Notes under the pieces: model-generated
Told to the model about the DNA's origin: nothing
The model's database searches: none
What the model saw: the letters and a program-made list of their open reading frames with translations, nothing else
Part shown: in pieces, positions 1 through 5,788 of the stretch
Numbering within the stretch: the first letter of the stretch is position 1
How the letters are laid out: every line of letters begins with the position of its first letter
Source: Nitrospirota bacterium
GTDB lineage: Bacteria > Nitrospirota_A > Leptospirillia > Leptospirillales > Leptospirillaceae
Assembly (NCBI GenBank): GCA_027415455.1
Contig: DAIBSV010000101.1
Location: forward strand, 1-6,513
DNA: 6,513 bases
Direction: 5' to 3'
Translations under genes and position numbers: made by a program

Positions 1-308
1 AGGCCACACCATCCGACATAGATCAGAACCTGAAGGCCCGGCATGGGATTATGAAGAAGCGATCCCAATAGAAAGATCAGCCCTCCTGACGTGATCATGG
101 CGCCAGTGCCCAGAAGCTGGGCCGGGAACTGAATCTGGGCCAGCACGAGAGGAACACCGGAAAACATGGCGACAAGAATGCCGACCCGGGGAAGGGCTAG
201 CAGGGAGAGATAGAGTGCCGTTGAAAAAGACACCGTCGACAGGAAAACTCCGACGGGAAAGGGAGTGTTCAGCTCAGCTTTCCTCGGCAAAGGCAAGAAA
301 TGCAACAT
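1..308 (-). CDS. Integral membrane protein, probably DUF2232/YybS-like (N-terminal part; runs off the left edge)
   Basis: An open reading frame leaves rpsR in a different frame and continues past base 1. From the first in-frame ATG (308-306), 102 codons are visible. After a short polar N-terminus, the sequence is almost wholly hydrophobic, with likely membrane segments at about residues 19-39, 42-58 and 65-85 and a fourth starting near 91. There is no soluble-domain motif. Its place directly after rpsR in an rpsF-ssb-rpsR cluster is where DUF2232 (YybS-type) membrane proteins of unknown function are often found, usually followed by rplI. The family call therefore rests on position and hydrophobicity, not on a diagnostic motif. 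The start is uncertain. ATG at 308 would overlap rpsR by 35 bases and has only a weak AGG upstream. TTG at 290 and CTG at 272 are also in frame; the CTG has AGGA about 8 bases upstream, inside the rpsR end. Translational coupling to rpsR is likely in any case. Confidence 0.65.
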   Translation of the reverse strand, partial: MLHFLPLPRKAELNTPFPVGVFLSTVSFSTALYLSLLALPRVGILVAMFSGVPLVLAQIQFPAQLLGTGAMITSGGLIFLLGSLLHNPMPGLQVLIYVGWCG

Positions 309-504
309 TTCTGGCCTGCTTGATCGCCTTAGAGACCGCCCTCTGATGATGGGAGCAGGTTCCAGTCAGTCTTCGGGGAAGAATTTTTCCCCTCTCGGTC
401 AGGTAGGAGTGGAGCGTGACCTGATCCTTGAAGTCGATAAGAAGATCTTCTGTGCAAAAACGGCATACTTTCTTTCTCTGGAAAGAGCGAGCCTGACCTG
501 CCAT
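274..504 (-). CDS. rpsR: 30S ribosomal protein S18
   Basis: S18 binds 16S rRNA in the platform of the small subunit as a heterodimer with S6, whose gene lies two genes upstream. From the ATG at 504 the product is 76 residues, a normal S18 length. The N-terminal RKKVCRFC block, the DFKD...L..YLTERGKILPRR core and the TGTCSHHQR segment are the family signature. Cys14 and Cys17 (CxxC) and Cys50 with His53 (CxxH) form a complete putative zinc-ribbon set, so this is the metal-binding form of S18. Another in-frame ATG lies at 522 and would add six residues (MKGNTR), but no good ribosome-binding site precedes it. The ATG at 504 has AAAGGA nine bases upstream and gives the usual short basic N-terminus, so I prefer it. 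The gene is 57 bases after ssb by this start and overlaps the reading frame of the next membrane protein. Confidence 0.95.
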   Translation of the reverse strand: MAGQARSFQRKKVCRFCTEDLLIDFKDQVTLHSYLTERGKILPRRLTGTCSHHQRAVSKAIKQARNVAFLAFAEES

Positions 505-513
505 GCGTGTATT

Positions 514-519
514 TCCTTT
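514..519 (-). promoter_or_regulatory. Ribosome-binding site deciding the rpsR start
   Basis: AAAGGA on the minus strand ends nine bases before the ATG at 504. It lies inside the alternative six-codon N-terminal extension that begins at 522. The ATG at 522 is preceded by CAGCTCAA, which has no Shine-Dalgarno character. This favours the shorter, 76-residue S18. Confidence 0.6.
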
Positions 520-561
520 CATTTGAGCTGAATGCTGTTAATATTCTTCATGATAATCACA

Positions 562-990
562 TTAAAAAGGGATATCTGATTCTCCCTGTCCCATGAGCAG
601 ATCCGCACCAGGATCCGGATAGGATTCCTGACGGTGTGTCATATCGGAGCCGGAGCCCGATGAACGCTTGGGCGGGCCCACAAAGGTCAAAGTCTGGATG
701 ATGACCTCGATCTTCGAACGCTTCTGACCTTCCTGTTCCCAACGGTTTTGCTGAAGACGGCCTTCGATCAGAATCGGCATTCCCTTCCCAAGATATTCCT
801 TGGCAAAATCAGCCTGTTTTCCGAAGGCAACACAATCGATGAAGCTGACATCTTCTTTTTCATCGTTTCCCCTCACGCGATTGTTGATCGCGAGAGTGAA
901 GGTTCCAACGGACATTCCTCCCCCTGTGACCCGCATTTCTGGGTCCCTGGTCAGATTGCCCATAAGAATCACCTTGTTATAACTGCTCAA
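562..990 (-). CDS. ssb: Single-stranded DNA-binding protein
   Basis: SSB coats single-stranded DNA in replication, recombination and repair, and recruits partner proteins through its C-terminal tip. The 142-residue product has the OB-fold at about residues 1-106: NKVILMGNLTRDPEMR at the start, then FTLAINNR, SFIDCVAFGKQAD, the GRLQ strand and the conserved RWEQEGQKR region with Trp84. A short Gly/Ser-rich polar linker follows, and the protein ends in the acidic tip ESDIPF, the standard partner-binding motif. It is therefore a complete, functional-looking bacterial SSB, a little shorter than the E. coli protein because the linker is short. The start codon is TTG at 990-988, supported by AAGGAG seven bases upstream and by the N-terminal alignment. 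The start overlaps the rpsF stop in the four bases TTGA, so translational coupling with S6 is expected. This rpsF-ssb-rpsR order is classical. Confidence 0.96.
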   Translation of the reverse strand: MSSYNKVILMGNLTRDPEMRVTGGGMSVGTFTLAINNRVRGNDEKEDVSFIDCVAFGKQADFAKEYLGKGMPILIEGRLQQNRWEQEGQKRSKIEVIIQTLTFVGPPKRSSGSGSDMTHRQESYPDPGADLLMGQGESDIPF

Positions 991-1370
991 ATGGCCGCTC
1001 CTTCAACCGATACCGCACCCTCGGTCGTGGATTCCGCCCCGGCAGGATGTTCGGCATGTCCTTCGGTGGGGGGAACAACGAGTTTTTTCCTTTTTAAAAT
1101 CATTGACTTAAGCACCCTCTCATCGAGACGGGCATTGCGCTCGAGCTCGAGCTCGTCCGAGGCATTGGGAAGTTCGATATAAAGAATAACATATTCGGCT
1201 TTCCGTTCCTTTTTCAGCTCATAAGCCAGCTTTTTCTTGCCAAGCCGCTGGGTGGCATGGACGGTTCCGTTTTTGTCCCCGACGATTTTCTCAAACTTTC
1301 CGACCACCGCAGCGGACTCTTCGTCGGAAAGGGTTGGCTTCAACAACAGGACGCATTCATAAAAATTCAT
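987..1370 (-). CDS. rpsF: 30S ribosomal protein S6
   Basis: S6 is a small-subunit platform protein that binds 16S rRNA together with S18. The 127-residue product shows the family pattern: NFYECVLLLKP at the N-terminus, QRLGKKKLAYEL at about residues 41-52 with the basic stretch that follows, the YVILYIE strand near 60-66, and RLDERVLKSMILK at 81-93. Beyond about residue 98 there is an Ala/Glu/Gly-rich acidic tail of roughly 30 residues. Such low-complexity C-terminal tails are variable among S6 proteins; in E. coli the tail is glutamylated, but this one does not end in a glutamate pair. The ATG at 1370-1368 has GAGAGGTG with seven bases of spacing. The gene begins 22 bases after the ychF stop and overlaps the ssb start by four bases. 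The gap before it is too short to hold a full S6:S18 leader motif independent of ychF. Confidence 0.97.
   Translation of the reverse strand: MNFYECVLLLKPTLSDEESAAVVGKFEKIVGDKNGTVHATQRLGKKKLAYELKKERKAEYVILYIELPNASDELELERNARLDERVLKSMILKRKKLVVPPTEGHAEHPAGAESTTEGAVSVEGAAI
998..1003 (-). promoter_or_regulatory. Ribosome-binding site for the TTG-started ssb
   Basis: AAGGAG on the minus strand sits inside the 3' end of rpsF, seven bases before the TTG at 990. It supports the non-ATG start of ssb and independent ribosome loading in addition to coupling with rpsF. Confidence 0.75.
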
Positions 1371-1392
1371 TGGAATTCACCTCTCGATTGAT

Positions 1393-2487
1393 CTAGACAT
1401 GAAAACGGAAATAGACCACATCTCCGTCCTGAATGATGTACTCCTTGCCCTCAAGGCGCAGAAGTCCCTTCTCTTTGACGATTTTTTCAGAACCGAGCCG
1501 ATCAAGATCCTCATACCTCATCACCTCGGCCCGAATGAACCCGCGCTCGATATCCGAATGGATTTCCGAAGCGGCTCTGGGAGCTGTCGTTCCTTTCAGA
1601 ACTGGCCAGGCCCGAACTTCCATCTCCCCGGCGGTCAGGAAGGTCACCAGGCCCAAAGACCGGTATCCTTCGAAGGCCAACCGGTCCAGCCCTGAACTTT
1701 CCAGACCCAATCCTTCGAGAAAGGCTGCTCTTTCCTGGGGCGGCAGTTCTGCAATTTCGGCTTCCCATTTTGCACAAATAGGAATCAGGGAGGCACCCCT
1801 TCCGGCTATCGCCTTTTCAAGCATTTTGACCCTTTCCGAAGGATGCTGGAATTCTCCTTCGGAAACATTCGCGACATACAAGGCAGGTTTGTCTGTCAGG
1901 AGGCCCAAGCTTCGCCGAAAGATCTCCAACGATGGCTCCGAAGGAATCTCCCGACCAGGACGCCCTTCCTCAAGGCCTTTCAGGATCGTCGTGAAAAGGG
2001 CTCTCTGGGCTTCGGAATCCTTTCCTTCCGACTTCCACTGCTTTTCCAGCTTCGGCAACCGGAGCGTTAGAGAAGACAAGTCCGCCAGGAGGAGTTCCGT
2101 TTCGATGACTTCGAGATCCGAGACTGGATTGATTTCACCATGGACATGTGTGATCTCTCCGTCCTGAAACCCTCGGAGAACATGGACGATGAGGTCCACG
2201 GACCGTATGTGCCCCAGAAACTGGTTGCCCAAGCCTTCTCCCTGACTCGCACCTTTGACGAGTCCGGCGATATCGACAAATTCCACCGTAGCTGGCGTCA
2301 CCTTCTTCGGACTGTACAGTTCCGCCAGGCGGTCAAGCCTTTTGTCGGGCACAGGAACGATCCCGGAATGAGGATCGATCGTACAAAAAGGATAATTGGC
2401 AACCGGGACGGATGCCGCCGTCAACGCATTGAAAAGCGTCGACTTTCCGACATTCGGAAGCCCCACTATGCCGCAGGAAAGCCCCAC
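1393..2487 (-). CDS. ychF: Ribosome-binding ATPase YchF (Obg-family, OLA1-like)
   Basis: YchF is a universally conserved P-loop NTPase of the Obg/TRAFAC class that associates with ribosomes and prefers ATP. The 364-residue product is full length. The Walker A loop GLPNVGKST is at residues 9-17, the switch I region NYPFCTIDP at 31-39 and the Walker B/G3 segment DIAGLVKGA at 72-80. At the base-recognition position it has NVSE (207-210) instead of the NKxD of true GTPases, the known basis of ATP preference in this family. A coiled-coil insertion lies at about 125-200, and a TGS domain occupies about 280-364 with ERGFIRAEV and a C-terminal GKEYIIQDGDVVYFRF. The start is GTG at 2487-2485, placed correctly before the P-loop, with GAAGGGG a few bases upstream. 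The gene starts 13 bases after the pth stop; pth-ychF is a very common pair. Confidence 0.97.
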   Translation of the reverse strand: MGLSCGIVGLPNVGKSTLFNALTAASVPVANYPFCTIDPHSGIVPVPDKRLDRLAELYSPKKVTPATVEFVDIAGLVKGASQGEGLGNQFLGHIRSVDLIVHVLRGFQDGEITHVHGEINPVSDLEVIETELLLADLSSLTLRLPKLEKQWKSEGKDSEAQRALFTTILKGLEEGRPGREIPSEPSLEIFRRSLGLLTDKPALYVANVSEGEFQHPSERVKMLEKAIAGRGASLIPICAKWEAEIAELPPQERAAFLEGLGLESSGLDRLAFEGYRSLGLVTFLTAGEMEVRAWPVLKGTTAPRAASEIHSDIERGFIRAEVMRYEDLDRLGSEKIVKEKGLLRLEGKEYIIQDGDVVYFRFHV

Positions 2488-2500
2488 AGAATCCCCTTCT

Positions 2501-3046
2501 TCAATTCCCGTCTCTGGACATCAGCCATTTTTCGGTCAATGCCAAAGCATTCTCGAATAAAAATGGAAGCCGTTCTCTTTCTTCTTTAGAAAACGGGGAA
2601 AGGACATATCCGCTGATATCCGCCCCCACATAGGGGGGTCTTCCAATCCCGACCTTGATTCGGGAGATTTCCTTAGAAGCGGCCGAGCTCAGAATCGATT
2701 CGACACCACGCTGCCCCCCGGCTCCACCTTTTTCACGAAAACGAACCATTCCGAAAGGGGTGTCAAGGTCATCGTGGAGCAACAACCACCGGGAGAAGTC
2801 TCCGGCCCCCTTCATCCGAAGCCAGGGAACCACTTTCCCGCTCAGATTCATGAAGGTCATCGGAAATACGAGCAGGAGGCGACGGTCTCGCCACAAACCC
2901 TCTCCAAATTGAAAGTCAGCCTGTTTTTTGTCCAAAGGAATGGCATATTTTTCAGACAAAAAATCAAGAAGCCTCTTTCCGACATTGTGACGGGTTCCCG
3001 AATACTCCGGCCCAGGGTTTCCAAGCCCGATGATCACCAAAGGCAA
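2501..3046 (-). CDS. pth: Peptidyl-tRNA hydrolase
   Basis: Pth cleaves the ester bond of peptidyl-tRNAs dropped by stalled ribosomes, recycling tRNA in the cytoplasm. The 181-residue product has the bacterial Pth fold signatures. IIGLGNPGPEYSGTRHNVG carries Asn10 and the catalytic His20, TFMNLSG carries Met66-Asn67, and LLLHDDLD carries Asp92, matching the E. coli active-site set N10, H20, M67, N68 and D93. Two places are unusual. The segment before TFMN reads FPM rather than the common KP-type sequence. The glycine loop reads GGAGGQRG at 107-114 where E. coli has GGHGGHNG, so the equivalents of His113 and Asn114 are Gln and Arg. The start is TTG at 3046-3044, backed by GGAGG seven bases upstream and by the exact N-terminal alignment. 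It follows rplY by 50 bases and precedes ychF by 13, the usual rplY-pth-ychF order. Confidence 0.96.
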   Translation of the reverse strand: MPLVIIGLGNPGPEYSGTRHNVGKRLLDFLSEKYAIPLDKKQADFQFGEGLWRDRRLLLVFPMTFMNLSGKVVPWLRMKGAGDFSRWLLLHDDLDTPFGMVRFREKGGAGGQRGVESILSSAASKEISRIKVGIGRPPYVGADISGYVLSPFSKEERERLPFLFENALALTEKWLMSRDGN

Positions 3047-3096
3047 GAAACCACCTCCACACCCTGATCAAGCCAGTGATGAAAAGAGTCGTCGGA

Positions 3097-3672
3097 TCAG
3101 GCTTCGGCCTTCGGCGGAATGACATGCACGGCCACGGAATTTCCGTCATCAAGGACTGTGACCCCAGGAGGAAGCGAAATTTCCCTCACATGAAGGGTCT
3201 GATTGATATCGAGCCCCGAAACGTCCACCTTGATATGGTCCGGCATCTGGAACGAGAGACATTCGATATGGAGTTCCCTCATCACAAAATCCAGGATCCC
3301 GCCTTTTTTAACCCCGGCGGGCGTATCGCCGATCACTTCAAGAGGAACCTTGTTCCGCACCCTCGCCTTTTCTGAAACTTCATAAAAGTCCAGATGGAGA
3401 ATCGTTCCGGTAATCGGATCCCTTTGGATATCCCGGACGAGAGTCAAGGCCTTATGAACCTCCGGGCCTCCGTGTATTTCGAGATCAAACAGGGCGTTCT
3501 TTCCAGCATGGGTGTGCAAGGCCTTCTCCACGTCCTTCAGGGAAGCCGAAAGAGCCCGTGATTTCCCGCCCCCGTAAACAACCGCAGGGATATGACCGGA
3601 TCGCCTGAGCGACCGTGCCACACCTTTTCCGTTTTTTTCTCTGAGAGACACTTTCAACTTGCTGTGATCCAC
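3097..3672 (-). CDS. rplY: 50S ribosomal protein L25, two-domain CTC/TL5 type
   Basis: L25 binds 5S rRNA in the central protuberance of the large subunit. The 191-residue product has the long, two-domain architecture known as general stress protein CTC in Bacillus and TL5 in Thermus, not the roughly 94-residue E. coli form. The N-terminal 5S-binding domain covers about residues 1-98, with GKGVARSLRRSGHIPAVVYG near 15-34 and RDIQRDPITGTILHLDFYEV at 80-99. The C-terminal beta domain covers about 100-185, with KVPLEVIGDTPAGVKKGGIL, the HIECLS.QMPDHIKVDVSGL segment, and HVREISLPPGV before a short tail. The start is GTG at 3672-3670, with a near-perfect AAAGGAGGT just upstream. It begins 51 bases after prs; PRPP synthetase followed by L25 and Pth is a conserved order in many Gram-negative bacteria. 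Confidence 0.96.
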   Translation of the reverse strand: MDHSKLKVSLREKNGKGVARSLRRSGHIPAVVYGGGKSRALSASLKDVEKALHTHAGKNALFDLEIHGGPEVHKALTLVRDIQRDPITGTILHLDFYEVSEKARVRNKVPLEVIGDTPAGVKKGGILDFVMRELHIECLSFQMPDHIKVDVSGLDINQTLHVREISLPPGVTVLDDGNSVAVHVIPPKAEA

Positions 3673-3676
3673 ACCG

Positions 3677-3685
3677 ACCTCCTTT
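3677..3685 (-). promoter_or_regulatory. Strong ribosome-binding site of rplY
   Basis: AAAGGAGGT on the minus strand is almost a full match to the anti-Shine-Dalgarno sequence and lies five bases (counted from GGAGG) before the GTG start at 3672. It fixes the rplY start and suggests that L25 is translated efficiently on its own, without coupling to prs. Confidence 0.8.
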
Positions 3686-3723
3686 TTACTCTCCGGAGTT
3701 TTTATCAGAAACCCCTGAAAATC

Positions 3724-4662
3724 TCAGATAAACAATGAACTGACAGAATCGTCTTCGTGAATCCTCCGAATCGCCTCTCCTAGCAGAGGTGCGATGGAAT
3801 AGACTCGAAGTTTGCGGCAGACCTCGTCCTTCCCACCCATGGGAATGGAGTTTGTCACAATCACCTCATCGATCACCGACTTGTTCAACCGCTCGAGGGC
3901 CATTCCGGACAAAACCGGATGCGTGGCAACAGCCACAACCCTTTTGGCCCCGGCATCCATGGCGGCCTGGGCTCCTTGCGTAATAGTCCCCGCCGTATCG
4001 ATCATGTCGTCGAGGATGACTGCAGTCTTTCCTGAAACATCCCCGATGATGTTCATGACCTGGGACTGATTTGGCCCTTCCCGTCTCTTGTCGATGATGG
4101 CAAGGGGAGCCTGAAGTCTTTTGGCGAAGACGCGCGTTCTTTCGACCCCACCCGCATCCGGGGAGAGGAGGACCAGATTTTGCCCGGATATTTTTTTAAG
4201 CGGCTCAATCAGGACAGGGGTTCCATGAAGATGGTCCACCGGAATATTGAAAAATCCCTGGAGCTGGCCCGTATGAAGGTCCAACGTCAGGATCCGGGAC
4301 GCTCCCGCCGTCGTGATCAGATCCGCAACAAGCTTGGCCGTTATCGGAACCCTCGGTTGATCCTTTCTGTCCTGGCGCGCATAGGCATAATAGGGAATCA
4401 CCGCGGTAATCCGCTGGGCAGAAGCCCTTTTCACCGCGTCAATCATGACGAGAAGCTCCATCAGATGTGTATTGACGGGATGTGAAAGGGACTGGATCAG
4501 AAAAACATCATTTCCCCGAACATTCTCATCGATCCTGACACGGACTTCTCCGTCGGAAAACGCCCCGATGGTCGATGCCCCGAGCGAAACCTTAAGGTAA
4601 GACACAATTTCCTGGGCCAGCGAAATGTTGGCGTTCCCAGAAAATATCTTTATCTCCCTCAC
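3724..4662 (-). CDS. prs: Ribose-phosphate pyrophosphokinase (PRPP synthetase, class I)
   Basis: Prs converts ribose 5-phosphate and ATP to PRPP and AMP, feeding purine, pyrimidine, histidine, tryptophan and NAD synthesis. The 312-residue product matches the usual length of about 310-320. Visible landmarks are the N-terminal IKIFSGNAN, the ATP-contacting YYAYARQDRK at 91-100, the divalent-metal/ribose-5-phosphate region DLHTGQLQGFF at 128-138, the catalytic flexible loop DKRREGPNQ at 191-199 and the PRPP-binding loop VILDDMIDTAGT at 215-226. All key residues appear intact, so an active enzyme is expected. The start is GTG at 4662-4660, which gives the expected N-terminus. Its Shine-Dalgarno AGGAGG (4680-4675) is 12 bases away, longer than the optimum, but no better in-frame start lies between. 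The gene follows tRNA-Gln by 97 bases and precedes rplY by 51. Confidence 0.98.
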   Translation of the reverse strand: MREIKIFSGNANISLAQEIVSYLKVSLGASTIGAFSDGEVRVRIDENVRGNDVFLIQSLSHPVNTHLMELLVMIDAVKRASAQRITAVIPYYAYARQDRKDQPRVPITAKLVADLITTAGASRILTLDLHTGQLQGFFNIPVDHLHGTPVLIEPLKKISGQNLVLLSPDAGGVERTRVFAKRLQAPLAIIDKRREGPNQSQVMNIIGDVSGKTAVILDDMIDTAGTITQGAQAAMDAGAKRVVAVATHPVLSGMALERLNKSVIDEVIVTNSIPMGGKDEVCRKLRVYSIAPLLGEAIRRIHEDDSVSSLFI

Positions 4663-4759
4663 GACCGTATCGATCCTCCTGAGTAAGAACCCTTCAATTT
4701 TCGCAAGAAGACCCCACGTCCTCCGAATTGGAAAACATGGCTGCCCCTATAAGGCGAAC

Positions 4760-4834
4760 TGGCTGGGGCGCCAGGATTCGAACCTGGGAATGCGAGATCC
4801 AAAATCTCGTGACTTGCCGCTTGTCGACGCCCCA
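4760..4834 (-). tRNA. tRNA-Gln (anticodon TTG), CCA encoded
   Basis: A full cloverleaf of 75 bases is read on the minus strand. The acceptor arms TGGGGCG and CGCCCCA pair perfectly, followed by discriminator G and a genomically encoded CCA (4762-4760). The D-arm has a 3-bp stem (GAC/GTC) around AAGCGGCAA. The anticodon arm is CGAGA/TCTCG with loop TTTTGGA, giving anticodon TTG for CAA (and CAG by wobble). The T-arm is CCAGG-TTCGAAT-CCTGG. The sequence closely resembles tRNA-Gln of other bacteria, including the characteristic weak U1-A72 first pair used by glutaminyl-tRNA synthetase. A tRNA-Gln between ispE and prs is a long-conserved arrangement in several proteobacterial groups. No terminator is evident after it, so it may be processed from a transcript that continues into prs. 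Confidence 0.97.
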
Positions 4835-4855
4835 AGGAGTCCGAGTAAATGACAC

Positions 4856-4903
4856 AAAAAAGCTCTCCCTCCTGAAAACTCAAACTCCAGGTACGGGAGG
4901 AGC
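4856..4903 (-). terminator. Possible Rho-independent terminator or attenuator after ispE
   Basis: On the minus strand GCTCCTCCC (4903-4895) can pair with GGGAGAGC (4869-4862), giving eight base pairs with one bulged C. Inside it, CCTG can pair with CAGG for a further four. A run of six T follows directly (4861-4856). The ispE stop codon (4882-4880) lies in the loop. This has the form of an intrinsic terminator, but the bulge and the internal loop weaken it. It leaves only 21 bases before the tRNA, so any tRNA promoter would have to overlap it. Confidence 0.4.
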
Positions 4904-5788
4904 CTGAAGCCCTTCGAAAACGCCGGTCCATCCTCCGAGCGTCATGGCCATTGTATTCGCAATTCCGAGCGCCATCTCTCGTGAATCGAACCGGGCAAAG
5001 ACGGTTGGGCCGGATCCAGTCATCCGGACATTTCCCGGACGAATTCTGCCCAGAAAATCTATCCCCTCAGCTATTTGGGGACAAAGACCAATGGCTGGTT
5101 TCTCCAGGCTATTGACTAAATCACCGGATTTCAAAAGACTACCAATTCTATTAGAACGCTCTTTTTCTGTCAATTCGACAGTCCCCTTGATCTCCAGATC
5201 GGCCGGATCGATGGCACGATAGACAGAAGGCGTCGGCAAAGGAACTTCAGGATTCCACAGGAGGACGACAAAAGGCTTCGGCGGTGGCAGTGGTACGAGA
5301 ATATCGCCCCTCCCCACTCCCATCGCCCGAGGTCCTCCCAGGAAAAAAGGAACATCCGCTCCCAAACTTCGACCGATCTCCCGCATCTCGTCCAGAGACA
5401 GCGGGTTTCCCATCAGCCGGTTCCCTCCCCACAAGGCGATTGCCGCATTTGAAGAGCCTCCGCCCAGGCCCGCCCCGACGGGAATCTTCTTGGTGAGATC
5501 GGCAGCGAATCCCCCGGAAGGATTCACCCCCTTTCTTCTCACGCTCTCCATCAGAAGAGTCAAGGCCCGGACAACGAGATTTTTCTCCGGATCCCCGTCG
5601 ACAGGACGTCCGGAAAGCCGAAGGTGAATCCCCGGATCAGAGACTTTCTCAAGAAGGAGTTCATCAAACAGATCGATCATGACCATCTCTGTCAGGAGTT
5701 CATGATACCCGTCCTCCCGTCTGCCCACCACCACAAGAGAGAGATTGATCTTGGCAGGGGTTCTCAGGTACAGGGTGTTCGTCGCCAT
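4880..5788 (-). CDS. ispE: 4-diphosphocytidyl-2-C-methyl-D-erythritol kinase
   Basis: IspE phosphorylates the 2-hydroxyl of CDP-methylerythritol with ATP, the fourth step of the MEP pathway to isoprenoid precursors. The 302-residue product is a complete GHMP kinase. PAKINLSL is near the N-terminus with Lys13, and REDGYHELLTEMVMIDL follows at about 24-40. The glycine-rich ATP loop PVGAGLGGGSSNAA is at 103-116, GADVPFFL at 143-150 contains the expected catalytic Asp145, and the third GHMP motif RMTGSGPTVFA is at 255-265. Lys13 and Asp145 correspond to the E. coli catalytic pair K10/D141. The ATG at 5788-5786 overlaps the upstream stop by one base (TGATG), which implies translational coupling to the DUF512 gene. 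A hairpin with a T-run spans the stop codon. Presence of IspE means the organism uses the MEP route, not mevalonate. Confidence 0.97.
   Translation of the reverse strand: MATNTLYLRTPAKINLSLVVVGRREDGYHELLTEMVMIDLFDELLLEKVSDPGIHLRLSGRPVDGDPEKNLVVRALTLLMESVRRKGVNPSGGFAADLTKKIPVGAGLGGGSSNAAIALWGGNRLMGNPLSLDEMREIGRSLGADVPFFLGGPRAMGVGRGDILVPLPPPKPFVVLLWNPEVPLPTPSVYRAIDPADLEIKGTVELTEKERSNRIGSLLKSGDLVNSLEKPAIGLCPQIAEGIDFLGRIRPGNVRMTGSGPTVFARFDSREMALGIANTMAMTLGGWTGVFEGLQAPPVPGV

Noticed and set aside
1139..1156. Short tandem repeat of a 6-base unit (cgagct) in rpsF
   Set aside because: It is fewer than three copies and encodes the ordinary ELELER stretch of S6. It is a local codon coincidence, not a repeat element.
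748..1182. Plus-strand open frame (144 codons) opposite ssb and rpsF
   Set aside because: It is a shadow of two certain genes, with low-complexity serine runs arising from the complement of GAG/CTC codons and no plausible start context.
1371..1392. S6:S18 ribosomal leader RNA before rpsF
   Set aside because: The 22-base gap holds only the Shine-Dalgarno, and I could not recognise the motif by eye within the end of ychF.
1433..2167. Long plus-strand open frame (244 codons) opposite ychF
   Set aside because: It is antisense to a clear YchF gene, has no recognisable domain, and its composition (Ser/Arg/Pro-rich) is that of a reverse-strand shadow of a codon-biased gene.
3673..3723. CTCCGGAG palindrome and TCAG/CTGA inverted repeat between prs and rplY
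   Set aside because: The stems are four bases or shorter and there is no T-run on the minus strand, so this is not a credible terminator or operator.
4694..4738. A 14-residue ATG-started frame between tRNA-Gln and prs on the minus strand
   Set aside because: There is no convincing ribosome-binding site, no codon run typical of a leader peptide and no paired hairpins for attenuation. It is expected by chance in 97 bases.
4663..4759. Search for a prs promoter or riboswitch in the tRNA-prs gap
   Set aside because: Only poor matches were found (for example TTGCGA with a 15-base spacer and TACTCA), and the interval is too short for a known purine-type riboswitch, so no feature is called.
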